From: Clostridiales bacterium
GTDB lineage: Bacteria; Bacillota; Clostridia; Lachnospirales; Lachnospiraceae
Length of the DNA: 16,450 nt
Assembly: GCA_018374355.1 (NCBI GenBank)
Contig: JAHAFI010000049.1
Coordinates: 1 to 16,450 of the forward strand
Direction: 5' to 3'
In this document: positions 5,565 through 13,015 of the stretch, piece after piece
Position numbering within the stretch: the first letter of the stretch is position 1
Layout of the letters: each line of letters starts with the position of its first letter
Position numbers and translations under genes: made by a program
Notes under the pieces: model-generated
Told to the model about the DNA's origin: nothing
What the model saw: the letters and a program-made list of their open reading frames with translations, nothing else
Databases searched by the model: none

Positions 5565-7409
5565 TTAATCGATCTGTTTGCGAAAAGAAAATCCCTTTTT
5601 TGACTGCTGTTTGATGGTATACATTTCCTGATCTGCAGCGCGGCTCAGCATATCGTAGGTGGAGCCGTCCTTTGGAGCGCTGGAAGCTCCGATGCTGGCA
5701 GAAATAGAATGATCTACGCCGGGTATGGATAAACGTTCCAACCGGTTTTGAATGGCAGATGCCTTTTTTTCTGCAACGGAGGGATCGCTTGTGCCGGAGA
5801 GAAAGACCACAAATTCGTCTCCGCCCATGCGGGCTATGATATCCTCCGGCCGGAATACCTCCTGAAGCACTTGGGCAATACCGATAAGGAGAGCATCTCC
5901 CACAGCATGTCCATAGGTATCGTTGATGCTTTTAAAATCATCCAGATCCAATAGGAAGAGCAGTCCCTGAGGTTTTTCTGAAAGAAGGCTATTGATGATT
6001 GTCTCCGCCGCACGGTTATAGACTCCGGTGAGCGCATCCCGCTGGGCTGCCTGCCGCAAAAATTGCTCCCGTCCCCTCTGATCGTTGATATCCACCAGTT
6101 TTCCCACAATCCGGCTGGTATTTTCGCCCCGGTTTTCAATGGATTTGAATTGACATCCAAACCAATTGTACGCCCCGTCCTTACAGCGAAAACGTGCTTC
6201 TATAGAATAAGTTTCGCTAAGGAGGATGTCGGAGAGTTGGAATTTCTTCTGAAAGCTTTCCAGATCATCTGCATGAACGAGGTGATTCAGGTAATATTCC
6301 AAGGGTTTTCCTTCCAGACATTGGTCATCCAGATCCAGCCGCTCCAGTGCATTTGGAGTAAACATCAGACAGTCGGAGAGAACATCATACTCGAAAAGCA
6401 GCGTGTCATTGAACTGGGCCAGTGCATCGTACCGTCTCTGTTGTGCCTCCAGATGGCGCTTTTGCCGGAGCAGCAGATAAATCAGCGCTACACAAAAGGC
6501 TGCGGTTATAACAATCAGGAAAATTCCGGTGGTAATCATAACCTTTAAAATGGTTGTGGTCTGGAAAACAATATCAGGTGAGCGGGCAAACATGACTACC
6601 CGCCAGTCAATAAAATCCAGTGATTCCCATGACATATAGTAACTGTTTCCTTTGCCGGAAAAGCTGAGCGTCATTGATTCGTTCTTTTCGAAAACACGCT
6701 GAATATCTTCCACTTCGTCGGAATTAATGCCCCCCTGAAGGGTGGCTGAAAACATGTTATTTTTGTTGGGGTATGGCGTATTGGCATAAATTATGCTGCC
6801 GTCCGGTTTGACCAGTATGATATAGATCTTTTGGAAAAAGGAATCGGAATGCGTAGTTTCGCTGGTCAATAAAGCGGTATCCAACCGTACATACAGAACA
6901 CCCGTCAAATCGGAATCAGAAAATATCGGACGTAGTATGGCAAATTGAGAAGCATCATTTGAAAGCAAAGTATTTCCCGGTTCAATGATGACCTCTTCGC
7001 CCTCCGTCAGCCGATGGTAAATCGTTTTCAATTCCGGAGTGGATTCCAACTGCGGAAAATGCTGTGCATCCAGATAGCAGATGTTTACGGGTGTATCCTG
7101 AATCGAAAGATTCCATTCATTTGTTGAAGGGATATATTCCGTGGATTCCAGTGTGTTTTGAAATATATCTAACATTTCCTGCAGGTGGGAGAAAATTAAT
7201 TTTGAATGCTTCTGTTGCTCCCGGACATCTGCGGCCAATCCATCAGTCAAAATAGTATGAGTTTTTTCATTTAATTGGCGCTGGAACAGAGTAAAAACTC
7301 CGATGACTGTTAAAAGAAAAATAAAACTGCAAACAGACAGTATAAAAATTTTGTATTTTTTTGTAAAACGTATTTTTTTGATAGGTGATCCCTCCTGACA
7401 TGAAACCAT
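5565..7409 (-). CDS. Membrane sensor diguanylate cyclase (Cache-like, PAS, GGDEF)
   Basis: The 614-residue protein has membrane segments at about 20-43 and 285-314 bracketing a ~240-residue extracytoplasmic domain, probably a Cache-type sensor. A PAS_3-like domain (about 325-445) and a GGDEF domain (about 455-612) follow. The active-site motif is an intact GGDEF (529-533) in RMGGDEFVVF. RPED (520-523) five residues before it is an RxxD inhibitory I-site. So active cyclic di-GMP synthesis with product feedback is expected, controlled by an unknown outside ligand. No EAL or HD-GYP domain is attached. The gene stands alone, convergent with gpmI and divergent from the LacI gene. The annotated start, ATG 7409, is the only in-frame canonical one near the N-terminus, but promoter and ribosome-site positions fit a later codon at 7382 (see findings). 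Confidence 0.9.
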   Translation of the reverse strand: MVSCQEGSPIKKIRFTKKYKIFILSVCSFIFLLTVIGVFTLFQRQLNEKTHTILTDGLAADVREQQKHSKLIFSHLQEMLDIFQNTLESTEYIPSTNEWNLSIQDTPVNICYLDAQHFPQLESTPELKTIYHRLTEGEEVIIEPGNTLLSNDASQFAILRPIFSDSDLTGVLYVRLDTALLTSETTHSDSFFQKIYIILVKPDGSIIYANTPYPNKNNMFSATLQGGINSDEVEDIQRVFEKNESMTLSFSGKGNSYYMSWESLDFIDWRVVMFARSPDIVFQTTTILKVMITTGIFLIVITAAFCVALIYLLLRQKRHLEAQQRRYDALAQFNDTLLFEYDVLSDCLMFTPNALERLDLDDQCLEGKPLEYYLNHLVHADDLESFQKKFQLSDILLSETYSIEARFRCKDGAYNWFGCQFKSIENRGENTSRIVGKLVDINDQRGREQFLRQAAQRDALTGVYNRAAETIINSLLSEKPQGLLFLLDLDDFKSINDTYGHAVGDALLIGIAQVLQEVFRPEDIIARMGGDEFVVFLSGTSDPSVAEKKASAIQNRLERLSIPGVDHSISASIGASSAPKDGSTYDMLSRAADQEMYTIKQQSKKGFSFRKQID

Positions 7410-7419
7410 TCTCCTTTAG

Positions 7420-7448
7420 ATAATACCATGTGCAAATTCTACTGTCCA
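7420..7448 (-). promoter_or_regulatory. Promoter of the diguanylate cyclase gene
   Basis: On the minus strand, TGGACA (7448-7443) and TATTAT (7425-7420) are 17 bases apart, and TGG just before the -10 box makes it an extended -10. The predicted transcript start is about 7413, only 4 bases before ATG 7409. Confidence 0.65.
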
Positions 7449-7487
7449 CTTAAATTTAACCGTGATAAAGGACTGTATTTGAATGTA

Positions 7488-7516
7488 TTGCGTGCTATTT
7501 GCGCGTGTGTTATAAT
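7488..7516 (+). promoter_or_regulatory. Promoter of the first LacI-type gene
   Basis: A perfect TATAAT (7511-7516), preceded by TGT as an extended -10, lies 17 bases after a weak -35 (TTGCGT, 7488-7493). It is divergent from the diguanylate cyclase promoter. I could not identify a convincing LacI-type palindromic operator around it. Confidence 0.65.
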
Positions 7517-7563
7517 ATCCGGAAGAACAGAAACAGTTGTCAGGAAAGGCATGATTTACTTCC

Positions 7564-7581
7564 CCCGGCAGGCGGGCCGGG
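7564..7581 (+). other. GC-rich hairpin in the 5' leader of the first LacI-type gene
   Basis: CCCGGC (7564-7569) and GCCGGG (7576-7581) form a perfect 6-bp stem with loop AGGCGG. It lies 9 bases before the ribosome site AAGGAG (7591-7596). There is no T run, so a role in RNA stability or translation is more likely than termination. Confidence 0.4.
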
Positions 7582-7603
7582 TTGGAGATGAAGGAGAGAA
7601 CAT

Positions 7604-8620
7604 ATGGCAGTGACGATTCAGCAGATTGCAGAAGCGGCGGGAGTGTCCAGAGGAACCGTGGATCGGGCGTTAAATAACCGTGGAAGAATTAATCCGGAAG
7701 TAGCAGAGAAAATCAAACAGATTGCGGAGGAGATGGGATATATCTCGAAGCATAAAAAGAAAAAAGAGGGAACAGGACTTAAAATCGGAGTGGTTACACA
7801 GCTTGCCCGCTCCTCCTTTATGCAGGAAGTCAACAGAGGAATTTCTGATGCAAGGGAATTGCTTCAGGAACGGGGCGTGGAGGTTGTTCTGAAAGAAGGA
7901 TATTCTGTGGACGAAAAGGAGCAGCTTTCCGCTATTGAGGAGTTGGAAAAAGAAGGAATTGACGGACTGGCGCTGATGCCGGTGGACTGCGAGAGCATCC
8001 GGGTAAAAATTAATGAGCTGATTGAAAAAAATATTCCGGTGATCACTTTCAACTCAGATATTGTGGGAACGAAACGAAGCTGTTTTGTGGGAATGGACAA
8101 CCGAAAAAGCGGTAAAACAGCGGCGGGCCTTATGGGAATGCTCACAAGGGGTACAGGGAAGGTGCTGATCATCACCGGATTTTTCAGCAACCATGTAAAC
8201 AGCACCCGTGTGGATGGATTTATCGAGGAAATGAAGCTGTCTTACCCGGGAATGGAAGTAGCGGGGGTACAGGGAAGCTTCGATGATGCTCAGGAAGTAG
8301 AGAAAATTATCGTGAATACCATGCTGGCTGTACCGGGTATCACCGGGATTTTTGTGGTATCCGGCGGGCAGGAAGGAATTGCCAAAGCCTATCAGCAGCT
8401 GCAGTTGGACAAACGTCCCTACACGATCATCTATGACCGGACGCCGGAAAATAAAGAGGCGCTGGAAATGGATGTGGCGGATTTTCTGATTGATCAGGAG
8501 GGGTATGTGCAGGGGTATGAACCCCCTTGTATTCTGGCGGACCTTCTTTTGAAAAAGCAGGAAGCCATACAGGAATTCCACCACACGGAGATCAATATCA
8601 AAACAAAATACAATATATAA
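7604..8620 (+). CDS. LacI-family transcriptional regulator with sugar-binding domain (paralogue 1)
   Basis: The 338-residue protein has a LacI-type helix-turn-helix at its N-terminus (VTIQQIAEAAGVSRGTVDRAL, about residues 3-23) and then a type I periplasmic-binding-protein ligand domain from about residue 60 (KIGVV), probably sensing a sugar in the cytoplasm. The segment where family members carry the hinge helix with a PNxxARxL-like motif is replaced by a short lysine-rich linker (residues 47-59, containing KHKKKK). The first 46 residues match the second LacI gene at 41 positions, while the ligand domains are far less alike. AAGGAG sits 7 bases before ATG 7604. The sugar-binding lipoprotein gene begins 8 bases downstream, so the two are cotranscribed. 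Control of the local uptake and sensor genes is likely by context, but the operator was not found. Confidence 0.9.
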   Translation: MAVTIQQIAEAAGVSRGTVDRALNNRGRINPEVAEKIKQIAEEMGYISKHKKKKEGTGLKIGVVTQLARSSFMQEVNRGISDARELLQERGVEVVLKEGYSVDEKEQLSAIEELEKEGIDGLALMPVDCESIRVKINELIEKNIPVITFNSDIVGTKRSCFVGMDNRKSGKTAAGLMGMLTRGTGKVLIITGFFSNHVNSTRVDGFIEEMKLSYPGMEVAGVQGSFDDAQEVEKIIVNTMLAVPGITGIFVVSGGQEGIAKAYQQLQLDKRPYTIIYDRTPENKEALEMDVADFLIDQEGYVQGYEPPCILADLLLKKQEAIQEFHHTEINIKTKYNI

Positions 8621-8628
8621 AGGACTGA

Positions 8629-9567
8629 GTGGCTGTGAAAAAGATCTGGAAAAGAAGTACGGCGTTTTTGTCTGTGCTGATTCTGCTTTTTGTGGGAATG
8701 ACAGGCTGCAAAAGCGTGTCCCGGGAGGAAGCCGGGGAAAAGGACTACAAGATCGGAGTTGTCACAAAGTCGGAGGGCAGTGAATACTGGATGTCGGTTT
8801 GTTCAGGGATGGAAAAAGCAGCCGAGAGCCGCAAGGTTCAGGTTGTGGTGCTGTCTCCCGACACGGAAATCAATGAGAAGATGCAGAAACAGATGATAGA
8901 GGATCTGCTGAAAATGGATGTGGACGCATTGGCGGTATCTCCCATTGATTCCTATGATAACGAGGATTATATCCGCAAGGCGGAAGAAAAGGGGATTCCG
9001 GTATTTTCCTACGATACGCCCATTGAAGATGTGGATGTGCCCTACATAGGGATTGATAATGAAAAAGCCGGCTATGAACTGGCCCGGGTGATGGCAGAGA
9101 CGCTGGAACATAAGGGGGAGATCGCAGTGATCTCCGGTGATACGGGACAGGCTTCCCACAAAAAACGGGTGGAGGGCTTTCAGAAATATATGGAGCAGGA
9201 GTCGGAAATCACCATCAAAATGGTGAAAAGCGGATACAGCAATCTCAGGGTCTCGGAAAGAGAAATAGAGAAAATCCGGCAAGAATATCCCCAATTGGAT
9301 GGGATTATGACCACCAGCGCCGTGACTGCATTGGGAATTGCGGAAGCCATGGAGGATCTGGGAATAGCCATCGCCTCGGTGGATGTCCAAAAGGATGCCA
9401 TTCGAAGCGTGGAGGAGGGGAAGATCACTGCGCTGGCAGACCAGTCCGGCTATGATATCGGCTATGAGACCATCTGCTATATTGATAATGAAAGAAATGG
9501 TGTGGAACAGGAAAAAAATAAAATACTGGAAACTAAAATACTGACCCGGGAAAACCTGAAAAAATGA
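8629..9567 (+). CDS. Orphan sugar-binding lipoprotein (RbsB-like type I binding protein)
   Basis: The 312-residue protein begins with a basic, hydrophobic lipoprotein signal peptide ending in VGMTGC, with Cys27 as the lipidated residue, so it should be anchored outside the membrane. The rest is a type I periplasmic-binding-protein fold of the ribose/galactose class, opening with YKIGVVTKSEGSEYWM; VDALAVSPID, GIPVFSYDTP and IGIDNEKAGYELA fit that family. The start is either GTG 8629 (4 bases after AAAGGA) or GTG 8635 (10 bases after); both keep the signal peptide. No ABC permease or ATPase gene is in the window. It lies in a two-gene unit with the first LacI gene and upstream of a sensor kinase gene. 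A role as an extracellular sensor subunit is therefore plausible, though use by a distant ABC transporter cannot be excluded. Confidence 0.85.
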   Translation: MAVKKIWKRSTAFLSVLILLFVGMTGCKSVSREEAGEKDYKIGVVTKSEGSEYWMSVCSGMEKAAESRKVQVVVLSPDTEINEKMQKQMIEDLLKMDVDALAVSPIDSYDNEDYIRKAEEKGIPVFSYDTPIEDVDVPYIGIDNEKAGYELARVMAETLEHKGEIAVISGDTGQASHKKRVEGFQKYMEQESEITIKMVKSGYSNLRVSEREIEKIRQEYPQLDGIMTTSAVTALGIAEAMEDLGIAIASVDVQKDAIRSVEEGKITALADQSGYDIGYETICYIDNERNGVEQEKNKILETKILTRENLKK

Positions 9568-9602
9568 CAACAAATATAAAAATATTCCATGATTTAAAAA
9601 GG

Positions 9603-9637
9603 AAAGACCACTTTCACGAAAAGAGTGGTCTTTTTTT
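9603..9637 (+). terminator. Terminator after the LacI-lipoprotein unit
   Basis: AAAGACCACT (9603-9612) pairs with AGTGGTCTTT (9624-9633), followed by seven or more T. It begins 36 bases after the lipoprotein stop. It divides the sugar island, so the symporter probably needs its own promoter. Confidence 0.85.
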
Positions 9638-9704
9638 ATGTGAGAAACAGGAAAAAATAAAAAAAGTATCCTGAAATCTAAAAAAGCCCATTCCTGCTAT
9701 TGGA

Positions 9705-9732
9705 TTGAAAGTTGTGTAAAATAAGGTTAAGA
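9705..9732 (+). promoter_or_regulatory. Probable promoter region of the symporter gene
   Basis: A promoter is expected here because a terminator lies upstream. Candidates are TTGAAA (9705-9710) with a weak -10 near 9727-9732, or TAAAAT (9717-9722) without a good -35. Weak core elements would suit an activated promoter, for example one driven by the YesN-like regulator. The ribosome site AGGA is at 9763-9766. Confidence 0.3.
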
Positions 9733-9773
9733 AAAAACACGAAAAAAATTTAAACGAAAGGCAGGAAAAAGAA

Positions 9774-11165
9774 ATGAAGAAAAAAGTTGCACAGAAAGAA
9801 GCCAACGAAAAATTTTCTTGGGGGACGCGGGTCTCGTATGCCAGCGGTGACGTAGCCTGTAATGTAGTATTTGGAATGGTAGGCACACTGCTTACGCTGT
9901 TTTATACGGATTATGTGGGTATCAGTCCGGCAACCGTAGGAATGATGATGCTGCTTTCCAGACTCTTCGACGGTGTATCAGATCTGATCATGGGCGTGAT
10001 CGTAGAGCGCACGAAGTCGAGATGGGGAAAGTCCCGTCCTTGGATTCTCTGGATGAGCGTGCCCTTTGCGCTGTCAGCAGTGCTTTTATTCACCGTACCC
10101 CGCACAACGGCCGTATTACAGTTTATTTATCTGTTCGTGACCTATAATTTTTGTACGACCATCTGTTATACGGCGATTAACCTTCCTTACGGAAGCCTCT
10201 CTGCAATGATGACCAGAGCCTCTTCCGAAAGAGATACTCTGAGCGTAGTGAGAATGGGAATGTCACCCATCGGAAAAATTATTGCGGCAACCTGTACGCT
10301 GCCGCTGGTAAAGCTTTTTGGGGACGATCAGGCCGCATGGGTAAAAACCATGACTATCTGGGCCGTAATTGCATTGATTCTTCTTCTGGTATGTTTTTTC
10401 AACTGTGAAGAAAAGGTGGAGATCGCAGCAAAAAAGAAGGACGAAAAGGTACCTCTGAAAAAACTGTTCCATGCCCTTGTGACCAATCAGTATTTCTGGG
10501 CTGTTCTGATTTTATGGATGGTGCAGAGCGTATCCTTTGGAATCTCAGGAACGATTCTGCCCTACTACTGTAAGTATATATTCGGAAATGATACATGGAT
10601 GTACAGTGCGCTGTTTCTTACAGAGACTCTGATTCTGGTAGCAGGAATTTTCGCCTGCATGCCGCTGATCAGGAAATTCGGCAAGCGGAATATCGCTTTC
10701 TGGGGAGGGTTTATCGCTCTTGCAGGACAACTGCTGTTCTTTGCCAATCCCTTCAGTTTTCCTTGGCTGGTGATGAGCTGTGTTACCCGAGCCATCGGAC
10801 TGGCTCCTCTGAATGCGGTAGTGTTTGGCATGGTAGGCGATGTAGTGGAATTTGGACAGTGGAAGACACACATCCGTCAGGAAAGCCTGATCTTTGCAGG
10901 CGGGTCCATCGGAACCAAAGTAGGCGCAGGAATGGCTTCTGCGATCATGACAGGGCTTTTGTCAAAAGCCGGTTATGTGAGTTCTGCGGCGGGAACATCG
11001 GTACAGCCGGATTCCGCATTGGAGATGATCGTCAACATTTACAAATTCGGACCGCTGCTGATTGTGGTTCTGGCCCTTGTCACCCTGTTTTTGTATAAAC
11101 TGGATACCCTTTATTCAGGTATTATGGAGGAGCTTATGCAGCGAGAGGCTGTGGGACAATTATAG
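9774..11165 (+). CDS. GPH-family cation:sugar symporter (MelB/XynP-like)
   Basis: The 463-residue polytopic membrane protein has about twelve hydrophobic segments of the glycoside-pentoside-hexuronide:cation symporter family within the major facilitator superfamily. The family signature RLFDGVSDLIMG (residues 63-74) carries Asp66 and Asp70, which correspond to the cation-binding aspartates of MelB. ERTKSRWGKSRPW (78-90) follows it, and a late segment, VVEFGQWKTHIRQES, is also typical. It should import a glycoside, oligosaccharide, pentose or hexuronide with Na+ or H+; the substrate cannot be read from sequence. It lies between two terminators, so it is probably its own unit. No glycoside hydrolase or sugar isomerase gene is adjacent, so the sugar is presumably processed by enzymes encoded elsewhere. 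Confidence 0.9.
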   Translation: MKKKVAQKEANEKFSWGTRVSYASGDVACNVVFGMVGTLLTLFYTDYVGISPATVGMMMLLSRLFDGVSDLIMGVIVERTKSRWGKSRPWILWMSVPFALSAVLLFTVPRTTAVLQFIYLFVTYNFCTTICYTAINLPYGSLSAMMTRASSERDTLSVVRMGMSPIGKIIAATCTLPLVKLFGDDQAAWVKTMTIWAVIALILLLVCFFNCEEKVEIAAKKKDEKVPLKKLFHALVTNQYFWAVLILWMVQSVSFGISGTILPYYCKYIFGNDTWMYSALFLTETLILVAGIFACMPLIRKFGKRNIAFWGGFIALAGQLLFFANPFSFPWLVMSCVTRAIGLAPLNAVVFGMVGDVVEFGQWKTHIRQESLIFAGGSIGTKVGAGMASAIMTGLLSKAGYVSSAAGTSVQPDSALEMIVNIYKFGPLLIVVLALVTLFLYKLDTLYSGIMEELMQREAVGQL

Positions 11166-11170
11166 AAATA

Positions 11171-11211
11171 CAGCAAAAAGTGTACTGCAAAACGCAGTGC
11201 ACTTTTTGCTG
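11171..11211 (+). terminator. Terminator or attenuator between symporter and sensor kinase genes
   Basis: An 18-position stem pairs 11171-11188 with 11194-11211 and contains one T-G wobble, leaving a 5-base loop. Five T lie in the descending arm. It begins 5 bases after the symporter stop. No T run follows the stem itself, so readthrough into the kinase gene could be partial. Confidence 0.7.
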
Positions 11212-11238
11212 TTGAAAAAACCAATCTTGTGCTATACT
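11212..11238 (+). promoter_or_regulatory. Promoter of the sensor kinase - response regulator genes
   Basis: TATACT (11233-11238) is preceded by TGC, an extended -10. TTGAAA (11212-11217) lies 15 bases upstream, slightly short but tolerable with an extended -10. Transcription would start about 26 bases before ATG 11271. Confidence 0.55.
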
Positions 11239-11270
11239 GGTTATGAAACGCAGAAAGAAAGGGAAAATTT

Positions 11271-12998
11271 ATGCTGCACAGTATCAGAAGCAAGGTGCTG
11301 CTGGCAATTTTGGCGGTGACGGTTCTCACGGCCTGTTCCATAACGGTTGTGTTTTACTACCGGTCAGCAGACATGATTGAGGAAAATTATACACGGAATC
11401 TCTATGGCAGGGTGGAACAGACCGTGACATCTTTGGACGATTCCCTGAAGGAGATATATTATGTCAATATCCATGCGGCCTGTGATGAAAAACTGATCAG
11501 TCTGGCTGAGGATTACAGCAAAAAAGAAAATGCGGAGAAGTTGGACGAAATTTCGGATCTGCTTCGGCAGTACGGAAGGAGCAGCCGTGATCTGGCCTCC
11601 CTGTATTTTATTTTTCCGGAGAAAAAGCTGGCGGTGACTTCGGAGGATTATCCGGTGTGCAAAAAAAATCTGGAGAAAGAGGATTTGGAAGAAATCGAAA
11701 AGCTGCAGGAGGGGGAGGCGGCCCCGGTAATCATGGAAAATCCGGTGCATGAAGGAGAAAAACAATTGTCCTGCGTGCAGGAGGTAACCGATGGCGAAAA
11801 CCGCAGGCTGGGTTATCTGGTGGCAAATACGCAGGAGAGAAATCTGTTTTATGAATATCTGCAGCCTGTGGAGGATGATAAGATTTCAAAGGTTTTGATT
11901 CTGGATAAGAACGGACGGATTGTTACAGGCGGGGACGATGAACAGGCCGGGGAAGTTTTCGGAGAAACATCTTCGTTTACGGAAAACGGCGGTATCCGGC
12001 ATTCCGGAAATGGAGAGGAAATCAGCATGTTCTACGAGGGGGCATTCTCCGGGTGCGGGATGTATCTGTCCGTACCCCGCAGTGAGGTGCTGAGAGACCT
12101 GAGGATGATGAAACGGTTTTTGGGAATGATTTTCGGCGGCTTTCTGGTTCTGGCAGTGGGAATGGCCCTCTGGCTTACCCGTGCGCTGTACAGGCCCATC
12201 CGAAATCTGACCGATACAGTGGAAAAGGTCAGCAAAGGAGATCTGAGCCTTCGGGTGGAGGTGTCTGCCGGGGATGAGATTGGAATCCTGAGCAGGGAAT
12301 TTAATACCATGCTGGATCATATCGAAAATCTGATCGAAAAGGTCATAGAAGAGGAGCAGATGAAAAAGGATGCGGAACTGGAAGCATTGCAGTATCAGAT
12401 TACACCGCATTTCATGTATAATACCTTAAACTCTATAAAATATGCGGCCCTTTTGAAGGGTGAGAAGGAGCTGGGCGGCCTGATTGGGGATTTTGTAGAG
12501 CTTCTTCAGACCTGCATCAGCAAAAAGGGGACTTTTATCACTGTGGCGGATGAACTGCATATGCTGGAAAATTATATCCATCTTCAAAAATTCCGGTATC
12601 AGGGGGGCTTTGAGGTGGTCTACAGGATTCAGGAGGAGGCTTACGGGCTTTTTGTCCCCCGGCTGATTCTTCAGCCGCTGGTGGAAAATGCACTGCTTCA
12701 CGGCATTGATATCAAAGAAAGAACCGGGAAGCTGGTGATCAGCGGGAAGGTGAGGGGCAGCAGCCTGATACTCTCGGTGGAGGACAACGGAAGAGGAATG
12801 TCGAAAGAACAGATTCAACAGCTCTTTTCGGAAAAAAAGAAAAAGACCAATGGACTTTCGGCTATTGGAATTCCCAATATACGGGAGCGGCTGCGGCTGT
12901 ACTACGGTGATGACGGCGGCATCACCTATGAAAGTGATGAAAATGGTACTACTGCCACGATTTTTCTGCCCGCAGAGGTGGAAAGGGATGGCAGATAA
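11271..12998 (+). CDS. YesM-like sensor histidine kinase
   Basis: The 575-residue membrane kinase has segments at about 8-30 and 283-303 enclosing a ~250-residue outside domain, likely Cache-type. A HAMP domain (about 304-357), the His_kinase domain and an HATPase_c domain follow. The phosphoacceptor is His380 in LQYQITPHFMYNTLNSIKY; Asn473 lies in LILQPLVENALLHG; and the ATP-lid motif is DNGRGM (505-510), with IGIPNIRERLRLYYG near the C-terminus. This layout is that of the LytS/YesM class, which usually regulates carbohydrate genes through a YesN-type partner, and that partner gene starts 17 bases downstream. Start ATG 11271 follows AAGGGA with normal spacing. The outside domain may read a ligand directly or through the orphan lipoprotein encoded upstream. 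Confidence 0.93.
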   Translation: MLHSIRSKVLLAILAVTVLTACSITVVFYYRSADMIEENYTRNLYGRVEQTVTSLDDSLKEIYYVNIHAACDEKLISLAEDYSKKENAEKLDEISDLLRQYGRSSRDLASLYFIFPEKKLAVTSEDYPVCKKNLEKEDLEEIEKLQEGEAAPVIMENPVHEGEKQLSCVQEVTDGENRRLGYLVANTQERNLFYEYLQPVEDDKISKVLILDKNGRIVTGGDDEQAGEVFGETSSFTENGGIRHSGNGEEISMFYEGAFSGCGMYLSVPRSEVLRDLRMMKRFLGMIFGGFLVLAVGMALWLTRALYRPIRNLTDTVEKVSKGDLSLRVEVSAGDEIGILSREFNTMLDHIENLIEKVIEEEQMKKDAELEALQYQITPHFMYNTLNSIKYAALLKGEKELGGLIGDFVELLQTCISKKGTFITVADELHMLENYIHLQKFRYQGGFEVVYRIQEEAYGLFVPRLILQPLVENALLHGIDIKERTGKLVISGKVRGSSLILSVEDNGRGMSKEQIQQLFSEKKKKTNGLSAIGIPNIRERLRLYYGDDGGITYESDENGTTATIFLPAEVERDGR

Positions 12999-13015
12999 AG
13001 GGGAAGGAAAAAGAT

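Noticed and set aside
7428..7613. 61-codon reading frame upstream of the first LacI gene
   Set aside because: It begins upstream of the LacI promoter, crosses the promoter and leader hairpin, overlaps the LacI start and lacks a ribosome site.
9697..9760. Catabolite-repression (cre) site before the symporter gene
   Set aside because: I looked for the TGNAANCGNWNNCA pattern; the TTGAAAG stretch lacks the central CG and the AAACGAAAGG stretch lacks the flanking match.
7493..11236. Shared TGCTAT-type string near three promoters (7493-7499, 9695-9701, 11230-11236) as a common operator
   Set aside because: The match is only six or seven bases, it is not palindromic as LacI sites usually are, and the third overlaps a -10 box. 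Chance is the simpler explanation.
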